64,000 bases of DNA from Bog-473 sp036502025 (lineage in GTDB: Bacteria; Actinomycetota; Acidimicrobiia; Acidimicrobiales; RAAP-2). Under the pieces are notes generated by a model that worked only from the letters and a program-made list of their open reading frames with translations, did no database searches and was not told the origin of the DNA. Where the stretch lies: positions 62,001-126,000 of the forward strand of contig DASXZJ010000144.1 of NCBI GenBank assembly GCA_036502025.1. The letters are read 5' to 3'. The translations under genes were made by a program, and so were the position numbers. Shown here piece after piece: positions 44,679 to 54,524 of this stretch (position 1 is the stretch's first letter; each line of letters starts with the position of its first letter).

Positions 44679-45356
44679 TAGCGCTCGATCCCTGAGATAA
44701 GCCCAACCAACCGCAGGACGCTTCCTGGCGATCTTGCGAGGTCCGTATGGCGAACGTCGTGACACGTCCATCGGCGAGCGATCCCACTGGTGCGGGACAC
44801 CTTGCCATCCGTCGAGATCGTCCCAGAACGGGCCGTCGACGGGTTGTGCCACATCGATGACATGGACGCACTCTTGCCACAGATCCCTAAATCACCGCCG
44901 ATTACCATGATGACTCCCGCCCGACCACGGCCCACCAAAGCTCCAATTTGAACCCCGTGTTGCACTTTACCAATGGGCGCGTCCCCGGCGCGTCCCATTC
45001 CAGGCAAAGATCATCGCGCCATTTGCGCTGTGCAACGGGTCAGCCATTCCATCGACCAGCTTGCGAATATATCTCGGCACGTACACCGCAATAAACGAAT
45101 AACTCCGTCGTTAGACAGATACGGACGGGTGCATAGTGTGACGCGCCCCTTCACGTCCAAGAGCGTGCGTTTGGTGGCCGCGGTGCCCCGATTTGGGCCG
45201 CCCGGAAGTCGATTGAAGTGCTCCGTTTCTCCGCATGTAGCTCTGGCGCATAGCCGGATCCATTCCTGACCACCAGGATCCGCGAATCCCCGGCGGGACG
45301 CCCAGAAGATACGGCTTGGGGACAACCTTGAGACGACCATCCGGCATTACACAGGG
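44679..45356. other. Long divergent intergenic region
   Basis: About 680 bp between the SARP-like regulator and the CAP-domain gene. Open frames on both strands are basic, low-quality and lack ribosome-binding sites. It is lower in GC than its surroundings in places (for example around 45050-45110). It holds the promoters of both flanking genes. No clear operator repeats were identified. Confidence 0.4.
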
Positions 45357-46787
45357 ATGCGGAAATTCCTTACGGTCCTCCTTCCGGCCGTCGTTGCCGT
45401 GGCCTGGTCAACCTCAGGCGTCGGCGCAACCGGCACGCTCCCACCCTCGAACCCATTGACAAATATCGCTCCGAGCAGCAGCGACTATCTGACGTCAATC
45501 GACCACGCCAGGGCCCAAGAGAAGGTCGGACCAATGCCGGTATCCGAGGCCGTCATTGCCAGCTTGCCTATTCCCGAACAGGTCCTGATACTCGTAAACA
45601 ACGAGCGACTTGATCGCGGGTTACCTGCGGTTTCCTACATGACCGCACAGCTCAATTCCTACGCTCAACAGGGTGCAAACGCTGGGGATGATCCGGGCTT
45701 TCCAACCACATTGAGTGGAGGAGAACCAATCACCTGGGGCGGCGCAATCTGGGCCGGTGGCATGACCAATGTTTTCGAAGCCGACTATTTGTGGATGTAT
45801 GAAGACGGGTGGGGCGGACTGGCTTCCCTCACTTCGAATATCGCCTGTTTGATCCCACTCGGCTCTGGGTGCTGGGGACATCGGGACATAATTGTGCATC
45901 CCTTCAGCAGCTGCAACGGCGGCGGTGCTCCGACCATTTCGATGGGCGCTGCATTCTCATCCTCCGGATATTCCGGCGGATCTATAGCCGCCGTGATGAT
46001 GAGCACGTGTGGCCCCCCTCCCTCAGACGTCACCCTCTCTTGGGATCAGGTTGCCGGATCTCTGATGGCCGGCACACTCGTAGTTGGCGTGGCTACCAAT
46101 GCGGGCGGACAGGGATATTGGGAAGCGGAAGCCAACGGTTCGGTGGGGAACTTTGATGGCGCGGCCGCCTTTGGCTCAATGGCGGGCCATGTACTCAATT
46201 CACCCATTGTCGGGATCGCTTCGACCACCGGCGGTGATGGCTACTGGCTGGTAGCCGCCGACGGTGGAATCTTCTCGTTTGGCGATGCGAAGTTCTACGG
46301 TTCGACGGGCTCGATCCGCCTTAACCAGCCGATAGTGGGTATCGCTGCCACACGGGATGGCGGCGGTTACTGGTTGGTGGCAGCCGATGGTGGCATCTTC
46401 AGCTTCGGTGATGCGACCTTTCATGGAAGCACGGGGGCAATCCACCTCAATCAACCCATCGTCGGAATGGCGGCGGACCCTGGAACCGGCGGGTATTGGC
46501 TGGTCGCATCCGATGGGGGAATATTCAGTTTCGCGGCACCATTCTTTGGCAGCACGGGAGCCCTCCATCTGGTCAAGCCGATCGTCGGAATGGCCGTATC
46601 AGGTGGCGGTCGTGGATACCGATTCGTCGCGGCTGATGGAGGCGTCTTCTCATTCGGTCAAGCCCCGTTCGACGGATCCATGAGCGGTCAGTCGTTGGCA
46701 TCTGCCATTGTCGGCATCGCCACCGAGATCACTACAAACGGATACTGGCTAGTTGCCGGCAACGGGGACGTCTTTTCCTTCACCTGA
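45357..46787 (+). CDS. Secreted CAP-like domain protein with propeller-type repeats
   Basis: A 476-residue protein. The signal peptide is RKFLTVLLPAVVAVAWSTSG, cleaved near VGA. A CAP/SCP-like domain occupies about 70-225 (LILVNNERLDRGLPAVSYMT, LWMYEDGWGG, CWGHRDIIVHPF, MGAAFSSSG). Five full and one partial 42-residue repeats of the GYWLVAADGGIFSFGDA type extend to the C-terminus. CAP domains are extracellular and bind lipids or act as unknown enzymes. It faces away from the SARP-like gene over a long intergenic region. The start has little ribosome-binding site (AGGG adjacent). Confidence 0.78.
   Translation: MRKFLTVLLPAVVAVAWSTSGVGATGTLPPSNPLTNIAPSSSDYLTSIDHARAQEKVGPMPVSEAVIASLPIPEQVLILVNNERLDRGLPAVSYMTAQLNSYAQQGANAGDDPGFPTTLSGGEPITWGGAIWAGGMTNVFEADYLWMYEDGWGGLASLTSNIACLIPLGSGCWGHRDIIVHPFSSCNGGGAPTISMGAAFSSSGYSGGSIAAVMMSTCGPPPSDVTLSWDQVAGSLMAGTLVVGVATNAGGQGYWEAEANGSVGNFDGAAAFGSMAGHVLNSPIVGIASTTGGDGYWLVAADGGIFSFGDAKFYGSTGSIRLNQPIVGIAATRDGGGYWLVAADGGIFSFGDATFHGSTGAIHLNQPIVGMAADPGTGGYWLVASDGGIFSFAAPFFGSTGALHLVKPIVGMAVSGGGRGYRFVAADGGVFSFGQAPFDGSMSGQSLASAIVGIATEITTNGYWLVAGNGDVFSFT
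46113..46784 (+). repeat. 42-residue propeller-type repeat array in CAP protein
   Basis: Tandem units such as GYWLVAADGGIFSFGDAKFY followed by GSTGSIRLNQPIVGI. They match the arrays in the GH16 and S53 proteins almost residue for residue. Confidence 0.8.
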
Positions 46788-47201
46788 GTTGGCGTGCTGA
46801 AGCTCGATTCGCAACGGGCCGCACATTTCCTTCCTCCCGATCCGAAGAGGACCCCGGCTCCAGTGACAACGCCTCCGATCACCCAACGCTCCGCTTGACC
46901 TCCAGCGCTGAACCCGGAGCTCACTGATCCTTCGCTCCGATGATCGCGAGACGAGCGCGTGCCGAACACGCCAACTGGCCAGCTGGCACTCCGATGACGC
47001 CCCGCCCTAGCTGTGACCAGTGGGACAGGAGAGGGACGCTCCTGGGATTGCCCCTCGGTACACCTTGGATGTGAAACATCGTGCCCGTTCCAGCGCCCTG
47101 TGAGTTTGTATGCGCACGGCGAGTATCGACTCACTGTAACGAGCCGATCGCCTTTTGCAACGAGTTGATGTTTGCCCAAGGAGAAACGGCAAAGGCGGAT
47201 C
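46788..47201. other. Intergenic region before S53 protease
   Basis: About 410 bp without a supportable gene; open frames on the minus strand are antisense artefacts. AACGAG occurs twice 21 bp apart (47138 and 47159), a weak hint of direct-repeat binding by an OmpR/SARP-type regulator. Confidence 0.35.
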
Positions 47202-50200
47202 ATGCATAGATACGGCACGGCGGCAACTCCGGATCGAGCGTCGTTGGCGCACAGCTCTCGCCAGCGGGTGCGTGAATTGGGCGGCGCTCGACGTCCCGTG
47301 CGATTCGTAGCACTGGTCGTCGCCTTGCTCGTCGTAACCTCAGTGCTTTCCGTATCCACTTCAATGGCGGCGGACGTACTCGGCGCCTCCGTTCGCTTGC
47401 CTGCAGCTTCCGTTCCCCTCCCCCATGGTTCCTCGATCGAGGGCGAGGTGGGTTCCTCCGATATCCTCAACGGCGAGATCGCCCTCGCACCGGCCAACAC
47501 ATCGGACCTCTCCGCGTATGCCTCTGCGGTGTCGACGCCGGGGAATGTTGCGTTTCACAGGTTCCTATCGTCGTCAACCTTCGCGCAACGCTTCGGCGCA
47601 ACCACGCCAATCCTCTCGGCGACTGAGACGTGGCTCAAGTCGTCAGGTCTGTCAGGGGTTTCCGTTGATCCCGACCACCTGTTTGTGCACTTCAGCGGTG
47701 CCGCCGGGCTTATTTCGTCGGTTCTCGGCATTGCGCTGGACAAGCTCAAACTAGCGAGCGGTTCGCAGGGCATAGCACCGATCGGAAATCCCCTCGTTCC
47801 ATCCGATCTGTCATCGCATGTCAAGGGCGTGTTAGGACTCGACACGGTCGAGAGACCGAGAGACTTCATGGTCAAAGACCCCGACGTACCTCACCCTATG
47901 AGCGTGGCCCAACAGCCCAGCGCTAACCAGTCTCATGCGCTGACCAACTCGGCCAGCTCTTCACCGGATGCCAGCTGCAACGGGGCCGCCGCACTCAGCG
48001 CCGCCGGGGCGCTGAGCGCGCAGCAACTCGCCAATCTCTATGGGTTCAGCTCCCTGTACGGTCAGGGCCGGGTTGGCGCTGGCGTTACGGTGGGCTTGGT
48101 CGAGTTCGAGCCGTATTCACCGTCCGACATTGACACCTATCTCGCCTGCTACGGCGTCAATCCGCAGGTGACCAACACCAACGTGGATGGCGGACCCGGG
48201 AACGGACCGGGGGCCGGCGAAGCGGCCATGGACATAGAGGTCGTCGCGGGTCTCGCCCCACAAAGTCACATCTCGGTGTACCAGGGCGTTGCTGCCGCCA
48301 ACGCGTCCGATGCCAGCTACCTCGACGTCTACCAGAGAATCGCCGACGACGACACGGCCAGGGTGATCTCAACTTCCTGGGGTGAATGCGAGCCCGAAGC
48401 TGACCCGGCGTTGCTTACGTCGGAGAACACCATCTTCGAGCAAATGGCAGTCCAGGGTCAATCGATGTTCGCCGCGTCGGGTGATTCGGGCTCTGAGGCA
48501 TGTTTCGTCTCTTCGGATGCGGCCGACACTGGCTTGGCCGTCACCGATCCAGCGTCCCAGCCGTACGTGACCGGAGTCGGGGGCGTCACCGTAACCCCGG
48601 CAGGGGCCGGATATGAGCAGACCACCTGGAACAACTGTCAGGCCAGGTCCTTCGCCAGCTGCGCCGACGGTGCCATTGGCGGTGCCAGCGGAGGCGGCCT
48701 CTCGGCCGAATGGAACAGACCGGCGTGGCAAAGCCTCGCTCCGGCGGGTGTGAACAACAGCCGGGAGGTTCCCGACGTCTCGGCCTCCGCTGACCCTCAC
48801 CATGGCGATGCCATTGTTTGGGCCGGAGGTTGGATACCCATCGCCGGCACGAGTGCCGCCGCTCCTCTGTGGGCCGCCGCGACGGCACTTGTGGACCAGG
48901 GTTGTGGCTCGCCAGTTGGATTCGCTGCTCCGGCCCTCTACGCCCGGCCCGGAGCGACCAGCGACGTCACCTCGGGTAATAACGACTACACCGACACCCA
49001 CAATGGTTCCTACCCAGCCGGTACCGGTTACGACATGGCAACCGGATTAGGGGTTCCCAGCGGAACGAGCTTGGCCTCTGCACTCGAACCCATTGGTTGT
49101 CCTTCGATCTCCGGCCTTTCGGTCGGTTCCGGCCCAGCATCGGGAGGGACTGTCGTCACCATTAGCGGTGTCAACTTGGCGGATGCCTCCGACGTCATGT
49201 TTGGTGCGAATAGGGCAGCTTTCACGGTCAACGCTTCGGCATCTACGCTCACCGCCGTCACTCCAGCCAACGGTCCCGGCTCCGTGGCCGTCACGATCAC
49301 CACCCCGGCCGGCACAAGCGCGGCGTCCAGTGCGGCGACATTCGCGGTGACGAGCGCCGTTCCCGAACCGGTCATCAGCGTGGTCACGCCCAACGGAGCC
49401 CCGCTCTCTGGTCGACCCCAGGTGAACGTAACCGGCTCAGGATTCATGCACGCCACCGCCGTCTACGTGGGGACTGCCTCTGCGACCTTCACTGTGCAGT
49501 CGGACTCCTCGCTCGTCATGACGGCACCAGCCGTGCCAGAAGCTGAGGTTGTCGATGTAACGGTGGCTGGTCCGGGGGGAACGTCCGAGCGCAGCGCGGC
49601 TGATCTCTTTTACTATGACACCTTCGTTTCACTCAACTACGTCCATGGCTATACCGCGGCCAGTTCCGACGGCGACGTCTACACCATCGGTGAGGCCCCG
49701 TACTATGGCTCGATGTTGGGCCGACATCTCTCGGCACCCATTGTCGGAATGGCCACAACGCCAGGTCAGGGTGGGTACTGGCTCGCGGCGTCCGACGGAG
49801 GGATCTTCGCCTTCGGCGATGCTGCCTTCTACGGCTCCGTTGGAGGCGAGCATCTCAACGAACCCATCGTCGGGATGGCTGCTTCGTCGGATGGCCGGGG
49901 CTATTGGGAGGTCGCGTCTGACGGAGGAATCTTTGCGTTCGGCGACGCCAGCTTTCATGGGAGCACGGGATCGATCCACCTCAACCAACCCATTGTCGGC
50001 ATGGCCGCCACACCCGACGGCCAGGGGTATTGGTTGGTGGCTTCCGATGGAGGGATCTTCTCGTTCGGTGATGCACGGTTCTTCGGGTCTACCGGAGCTC
50101 TTCACCTTGATAGACCGATCGAGTCGATGGCTGCCATGCCCGACGGTGGCGGTTACTGGTTGATGGCGTCAGACGGCGGCATATTCGCCTTTGGTGACGC

Positions 50201-50414
50201 CGCCTTCTATGGGTCAGCGGCCGGTCGTGGTGGTATCTGGACAACCATGGCCGTCGCTCCGCCCGGCGTTGGTTACATGCTGATGTCCGCAACCGGCACC
50301 GGCCTCGCCTGTGGACACGGCATTTACATCATCGGCCCAGGATGGGGCGCCATCAATCCGACCGCACCGCTAATCGGCATGAGTTTTTACACGACCGCAT
50401 CTGCGTCCAGTTGA
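47202..50414 (+). CDS. Secreted S53 (sedolisin/kumamolisin-like) protease with IPT and propeller-type repeats
   Basis: About 1070 residues. A membrane/signal segment (FVALVVALLVVTSVLSVSTS) is followed by a pro-domain (70-220, AYASAVSTPGNVAFHRFLSS). The S53 catalytic domain spans about 265-640, with Glu340 and Asp344 in GEAAMDIEVV, Asp428 in SGDSGSEACF, Ser551 in GTSAAAPLWA, and the calcium site DMATGLGVPSG. Two IPT/TIG Ig-like domains (640-810) and six 42-residue repeats follow. An acid-type endopeptidase activated by removal of the pro-domain. ATG 47202 is used; AAGGCGG lies upstream. Confidence 0.88.
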   Translation: MHRYGTAATPDRASLAHSSRQRVRELGGARRPVRFVALVVALLVVTSVLSVSTSMAADVLGASVRLPAASVPLPHGSSIEGEVGSSDILNGEIALAPANTSDLSAYASAVSTPGNVAFHRFLSSSTFAQRFGATTPILSATETWLKSSGLSGVSVDPDHLFVHFSGAAGLISSVLGIALDKLKLASGSQGIAPIGNPLVPSDLSSHVKGVLGLDTVERPRDFMVKDPDVPHPMSVAQQPSANQSHALTNSASSSPDASCNGAAALSAAGALSAQQLANLYGFSSLYGQGRVGAGVTVGLVEFEPYSPSDIDTYLACYGVNPQVTNTNVDGGPGNGPGAGEAAMDIEVVAGLAPQSHISVYQGVAAANASDASYLDVYQRIADDDTARVISTSWGECEPEADPALLTSENTIFEQMAVQGQSMFAASGDSGSEACFVSSDAADTGLAVTDPASQPYVTGVGGVTVTPAGAGYEQTTWNNCQARSFASCADGAIGGASGGGLSAEWNRPAWQSLAPAGVNNSREVPDVSASADPHHGDAIVWAGGWIPIAGTSAAAPLWAAATALVDQGCGSPVGFAAPALYARPGATSDVTSGNNDYTDTHNGSYPAGTGYDMATGLGVPSGTSLASALEPIGCPSISGLSVGSGPASGGTVVTISGVNLADASDVMFGANRAAFTVNASASTLTAVTPANGPGSVAVTITTPAGTSAASSAATFAVTSAVPEPVISVVTPNGAPLSGRPQVNVTGSGFMHATAVYVGTASATFTVQSDSSLVMTAPAVPEAEVVDVTVAGPGGTSERSAADLFYYDTFVSLNYVHGYTAASSDGDVYTIGEAPYYGSMLGRHLSAPIVGMATTPGQGGYWLAASDGGIFAFGDAAFYGSVGGEHLNEPIVGMAASSDGRGYWEVASDGGIFAFGDASFHGSTGSIHLNQPIVGMAATPDGQGYWLVASDGGIFSFGDARFFGSTGALHLDRPIESMAAMPDGGGYWLMASDGGIFAFGDAAFYGSAAGRGGIWTTMAVAPPGVGYMLMSATGTGLACGHGIYIIGPGWGAINPTAPLIGMSFYTTASASS
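49645..50396 (+). repeat. 42-residue propeller-type repeat array in S53 protease
   Basis: Six consecutive units of about 41-42 residues, for example GYWEVASDGGIFAFGDASFH then GSTGSIHLNQPIVGM. The last unit is degenerate. Same family as in the GH16 and CAP proteins. Confidence 0.8.
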
Positions 50415-50434
50415 CGCCCTCTGGGAGGGACAAC

Positions 50435-51220
50435 ATGACAACCCTATGGTGCACTGCTGGCAGAACCCGCTTGTCTTCGAGTACCTCTGCCGACTGGTGG
50501 GCACTGTGGAACCTCAAGTGCTGTGGCAAGACCGACGGAATCCACGCGGGTAGCTGTCCACTCGTCGCACGCGCCCAGTCGATAAACGCTCGAGCCGCAG
50601 GCGCTCGTCGTACCGAGCGTACCGAGTGTCTGATCGACCTCCTGGTAATGCTGTGCGGATCGCTCTGGGCCTACAAGGTCACCTGCGTCCCGGCGGAGTT
50701 GGCCGCATCGTATTTTGCGCGGCCTGAATCCGTCGATCTGGAAACCCGAATTGAGGTGTCGACCATCGCGCGCCTCCACCCCGGCCAAGACATGCTCGAC
50801 ACTCCGAGGAACGCCTTGAACCGCTGGTCGTCGAAGGCATCGGAATTCGAGCGTGACTGGGGGCACACAATCCCCGCCGAGTGGAAGGAGCTGGGCATCT
50901 TGGCTGTGCATCTCCTCAGTCACTGCCGCAGTTGTATGAGCGGTGGGCGTAGCGATGAAAGGCATGCGACCACGAGCGCGTCGACATCGAGCTCAGACTG
51001 GGCCACGATCTTCACAGACGGTTCGCGTTCAGTGAGGCGCAACGCTTTGTCGGATTCGTTTGACTTGTCGGCGCCGAGTCGAGATTGCCGGACCTTTCCG
51101 ACGTGCCCGACCGTGACACGGCGCCGTGTGAACGCGAATGTCAACCGCGGCGCAGTCGGAGCCACAACAACGGGAACGCATCCGCGCCTCATTGGGTTGG
51201 GCGAACTCGGGGACTCCTGA
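50435..51220 (+). CDS. Hypothetical protein before hybrid histidine kinase
   Basis: A 261-residue reading frame with GGGAGG six nt upstream of its ATG and a stop directly followed by the kinase ATG. The middle part looks genuinely protein-like (LIDLLVMLCGSLWAYKVTCV, ELAASYFARPESVDLETRIE, WGHTIPAEWKELGILAVHLL). The last 75 residues are Ser/Thr/Arg-rich and look less coding. An authentic shorter protein or a frameshift near 50940 is possible. No family was recognised. Confidence 0.45.
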   Translation: MTTLWCTAGRTRLSSSTSADWWALWNLKCCGKTDGIHAGSCPLVARAQSINARAAGARRTERTECLIDLLVMLCGSLWAYKVTCVPAELAASYFARPESVDLETRIEVSTIARLHPGQDMLDTPRNALNRWSSKASEFERDWGHTIPAEWKELGILAVHLLSHCRSCMSGGRSDERHATTSASTSSSDWATIFTDGSRSVRRNALSDSFDLSAPSRDCRTFPTCPTVTRRRVNANVNRGAVGATTTGTHPRLIGLGELGDS

Positions 51221-52993
51221 ATGTCCGTAAGGGAGGCGCCCACCAGGGCCCAATCACCAGGAGGGACCTCCGCCGCCCTTGTGCCGGTTCGCTGCACGGA
51301 CACGTCGTGCTTGATTCGTGGCTCCGAGACGGCCTATCAACATCTCTTCGAAGCACATACACAGGCAATGTGGGTTCACGATGTCGTCACCCAAAAATTC
51401 CTCACCGTCAATGATGCGGCCGCTGAGCTCTACGGGTACTCAAAGGAGGAGTTCCTGACCAAGCGCACCACAGATATTGCGGCAGACGCTAGAGCCCCTC
51501 GGATCGAAGGAGATGCCCTCGGATGCGGACCGTACGACGTCGTTGGGCCGCAAACCAATTGGACGAAGCAGGGTCAGGAGATCCAGGTAGATTTCACTTC
51601 GCGTCCGGTTGAATTCTCGGGACGTCCAGCTCGATTCGTCATGATCGAAGCGATCTCTGACACCGCAGGAGCAGGCCACCTGCTGGACAGAGCCCACCGT
51701 CTCGAGAGCATTGGCGAGCTCGCGGGTGGTATCGCACACGACTTCAACAACATCCTTGGGATCATCTCGTCGTACGCGGAATTCGTCGCCGAAGCTCTCG
51801 CTCCCGAGTCCGTTGGTCTCCGCGCCGCTGACGCCGGTCATTGGAGTGACATCCGCACCGATGTGGGACATATCCAGAAAGCCGTTGCCCGAGGTGCTGA
51901 CTTGGCACACCGGCTACTCGCGTTCGCCGGGCAGGATGCCGTCAACTCACGACCACTCGACGTGAAGGTGGTCGTCGACAACGTTACCGATCTCCTCCGA
52001 CGCTCATTGGGTGAGCATGTTGACCTGGTGGTATCGGTAGATCCGGGCACATGGCCGGTTCTGTTTGATCCGTCGATGCTCGAACAGGTCCTGCTCAACC
52101 TCGCCGTCAACGCCCGTTACGCCATGAAAGACGGAGGCACTCTGACCATCGACGCCCGAAACATCCCACACCCCGACGCCAACCATCGTCGGGTGGAGCT
52201 CCAGGTTTCGGATACCGGAGTCGGTATGTCGGCAGAAACGCTGGCCCGGGCGTTCGAACCGTTCTTCACCACCAAACCTCGAGGCGAGGGCACCGGCCTC
52301 GGATTGGCCTCGGCCTACGGAATCGTCACTGGCGCTAACGGGAGGATCGACATCAGCTCCGAGATCGGCGTGGGAACGACCGTCACCATCGCTCTCCCGC
52401 CCTGCGCCGACGCCGCCGAACCATTGGACAACGAGGCGGAGATGCAAACCCATACCGCAGGTCAAGGGGAACTAGTCCTCCTGGTGGAGGACGATCAGAC
52501 TTTGCAAAAAGTGGTGGAGCGGATGCTCACGGGAAGTGGGTACCGAGTTTTGGTTGCGTCCTCCGGTGCACAAGCCCTGGAAGTGATCCGGACGCATCAC
52601 GGCGAAGAGATCAACGTCCTACTAACCGACATGGTCATGCCCAAAATGCTTGGACGGGAACTGGCCTCCCGAGTAAGAGCTGAACACCCAGACATCCGAG
52701 TGCTCTTTATGTCCGGCTACGCACCCAAGCCGGTTGGCGAGGCGAACAACGTGGAACCGGGGACAGTCCTCCTGAGAAAGCCCTTCGGAAAACACCAGCT
52801 ATTGGAAGCCCTCGGTGAAGTCCTGGCACAGAGCAATGCCTACACACGTAGTCCGCCAGTTCGTCAAGGGCCCCCGCCGCATCAAGAGCGCCGAGCAAGC
52901 GCTGAAGCGAATCGGGCGCATGAAGCACTCCCTCGAGGTTTGACTGCCTGCGAGTTGTGGGGTTCCGGCCGTCCGTCTACCTCGGCAGGCTGA
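51221..52993 (+). CDS. PAS-domain hybrid sensor histidine kinase with receiver domain
   Basis: A 590-residue cytosolic protein. A PAS domain lies at about 38-155 (LFEAHTQAMWVHDVVTQKFL, NDAAAELYGYSKEEFL). HisKA has phospho-acceptor His173 in GGIAHDFNNILGII. HATPase_c has VLLNLAVNARYAM, SDTGVGMSAETLARAFEPFF and GEGTGLGLASAYGIV. The C-terminal receiver has Asp470 in VLLTDMVMPKM. No membrane helix, so it senses an internal signal through PAS. No separate response regulator is adjacent, though a c-di-GMP enzyme gene lies downstream on the other strand. The last 45 residues are low-complexity. Confidence 0.9.
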   Translation: MSVREAPTRAQSPGGTSAALVPVRCTDTSCLIRGSETAYQHLFEAHTQAMWVHDVVTQKFLTVNDAAAELYGYSKEEFLTKRTTDIAADARAPRIEGDALGCGPYDVVGPQTNWTKQGQEIQVDFTSRPVEFSGRPARFVMIEAISDTAGAGHLLDRAHRLESIGELAGGIAHDFNNILGIISSYAEFVAEALAPESVGLRAADAGHWSDIRTDVGHIQKAVARGADLAHRLLAFAGQDAVNSRPLDVKVVVDNVTDLLRRSLGEHVDLVVSVDPGTWPVLFDPSMLEQVLLNLAVNARYAMKDGGTLTIDARNIPHPDANHRRVELQVSDTGVGMSAETLARAFEPFFTTKPRGEGTGLGLASAYGIVTGANGRIDISSEIGVGTTVTIALPPCADAAEPLDNEAEMQTHTAGQGELVLLVEDDQTLQKVVERMLTGSGYRVLVASSGAQALEVIRTHHGEEINVLLTDMVMPKMLGRELASRVRAEHPDIRVLFMSGYAPKPVGEANNVEPGTVLLRKPFGKHQLLEALGEVLAQSNAYTRSPPVRQGPPPHQERRASAEANRAHEALPRGLTACELWGSGRPSTSAG

Positions 52994-52996
52994 CCT

Positions 52997-54391
52997 TCAG
53001 TCCCGACCCATGGACCGTTGCCCTAAGGGCGAGGCCGTCTCGTAGGCGGCCCGTACCTCATCGAGAGGGGCGGGTGGGGAGATATAGAAGCCCTGCGCCT
53101 GATCGCACGAGAGGCCGGCCAGGCACTCGAGCTGGGCGGCCGACTCGACCCCTTCGGCAATGACGAGGATGCCCAGGGTGTGGGCGAGGTCGATGATCGT
53201 CCCGACGATGGCCTGGTCACGGTCGCTTTCGAGGAGATGCTCGACGAAGGATCGATCGATCTTGAGAGCGTCGACCGGGAAGCTACACAGGGAGAGCAAG
53301 GAGGAGTACCCCGTCCCGAAATCGTCAAGGATGACCTTGACCCCGAGCCGGCGCAACCAGTTGAGGGTGGCCCGTGCTCCCTCGGGGTCGATGGTCAAGC
53401 GGCTCTCGGTGATCTCGACCGATAGCCGGCCCGGCAGCGCGGACTGCGCCGCCAACAGATCATCGGCCAGGCCGGCGAAACCCACATCGAGCTGGGCCAC
53501 CGACACGTTGACGGTGACCCAGGGCGGCGCCAGGCCGCGGTTGGCCGGGACCCAGTCCGACCACTGCTCGACCACCTCACCAAGGACCCAGCTCCCAATG
53601 GGGACGATAAGCCCGCTGTCTTCGGCCAAGGGTATGAAGGTGTCGGGTCGAACCTGGCCCCGCCCGCGCGGATTCCAGCGCAGCAGTGCCTCGAGGCCGA
53701 CCGTCGCCATGCTCGCGAGATGGACGATCGGCTGATAGTCCAGGCTCAGTTCATGCTGTTCGACGGCGCGATGGAGGGCCTGGGTCATCTCGAAGCGATC
53801 GGCGATGTTGCTCCGGGCGGGGCGATCGAAGACGATGATCCGCCGTCCCCCGGCCCGTCGCGCTTCGGAACGGGCGACCTCGGCCGAACCGAGCAGCTCT
53901 TGGGGGTCGTCCCGGGCCCCGGTGGCGAAGGCCACCCCCAGGCTGGCCGAGAGGTAAACGGGAGTGTTGGCCGCCAAGAAGGGCTCATCGAAGCACGAGA
54001 TCACACTCACCTGGAGCGCCTCGAGACCTCGGGGCGAGTCAGCCAGCTCACAGGCCAGGACAAAGAGGTCGCCCGAGGTCCAGACGATCAAGTGAACCGA
54101 GCTGAGACGTTCACGCAGCCGCAGCACCACCTCTCGGAGCACGATTTCGGCGGTCGCCTCGCCTCGGGCCACGATGAGGTCACTGAAGTTGTCCAGGCCC
54201 AGCGCCATCGCCACGAAGGTGCGGCCTTCGGCCAGCTCGGCGAGGACATCGCCGATGCCCTGGAGGAAGAGAGCGCGATCAGCCGGACCAATCAGGCTCT
54301 TGATGCCGGGTCCGGCGTCTTGCACTATGAGCGGGTTATCCGAGATCACGAACATCGTCGTCACGATCTCGGCGATGACCAGGTGCGCCAT
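52997..54391 (-). CDS. Degenerate GGDEF plus EAL domain protein, probable c-di-GMP phosphodiesterase
   Basis: A 464-residue protein. The N-terminal GGDEF domain has TSGDLFVLA in place of the GGDEF signature, so diguanylate cyclase activity is unlikely. The EAL domain keeps VGLEALLRW (EAL), ITESRL, ILDDFGTGYSSL and VIAEGVESAAQ, the metal and catalytic residues of active enzymes. It would hydrolyse cyclic di-GMP in the cytosol, with the GGDEF part as regulator. It converges with the hybrid kinase gene, 3 bp apart. Confidence 0.9.
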   Translation of the reverse strand: MAHLVIAEIVTTMFVISDNPLIVQDAGPGIKSLIGPADRALFLQGIGDVLAELAEGRTFVAMALGLDNFSDLIVARGEATAEIVLREVVLRLRERLSSVHLIVWTSGDLFVLACELADSPRGLEALQVSVISCFDEPFLAANTPVYLSASLGVAFATGARDDPQELLGSAEVARSEARRAGGRRIIVFDRPARSNIADRFEMTQALHRAVEQHELSLDYQPIVHLASMATVGLEALLRWNPRGRGQVRPDTFIPLAEDSGLIVPIGSWVLGEVVEQWSDWVPANRGLAPPWVTVNVSVAQLDVGFAGLADDLLAAQSALPGRLSVEITESRLTIDPEGARATLNWLRRLGVKVILDDFGTGYSSLLSLCSFPVDALKIDRSFVEHLLESDRDQAIVGTIIDLAHTLGILVIAEGVESAAQLECLAGLSCDQAQGFYISPPAPLDEVRAAYETASPLGQRSMGRD

Positions 54392-54524
54392 TCATGCACC
54401 CGGTGTGCCCGCCACGTGAGGAAAGGCGGACCGGACTTTCGACACCAGCGATAGTGGCAACAGTCATACGCTCGCCGCTCCACCTGGCGACGTGAGGATC
54501 ATGTCCATCTTTGGCTCCTCCAGT

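Noticed and set aside
44973..45340. Open frames on both strands in the long intergenic region
   Set aside because: Basic, low-complexity translations without ribosome-binding sites or family resemblance.
46688..47500. 270-codon minus-strand frame
   Set aside because: Antisense to the CAP and S53 genes at both ends, with Ser/Arg-rich sequence and no domain.
50444..51303. Minus-strand frames opposite the ORF at 50435
   Set aside because: They compete with a plus-strand frame that has a strong ribosome-binding site and abuts the kinase start. No recognisable domain in the minus frames.
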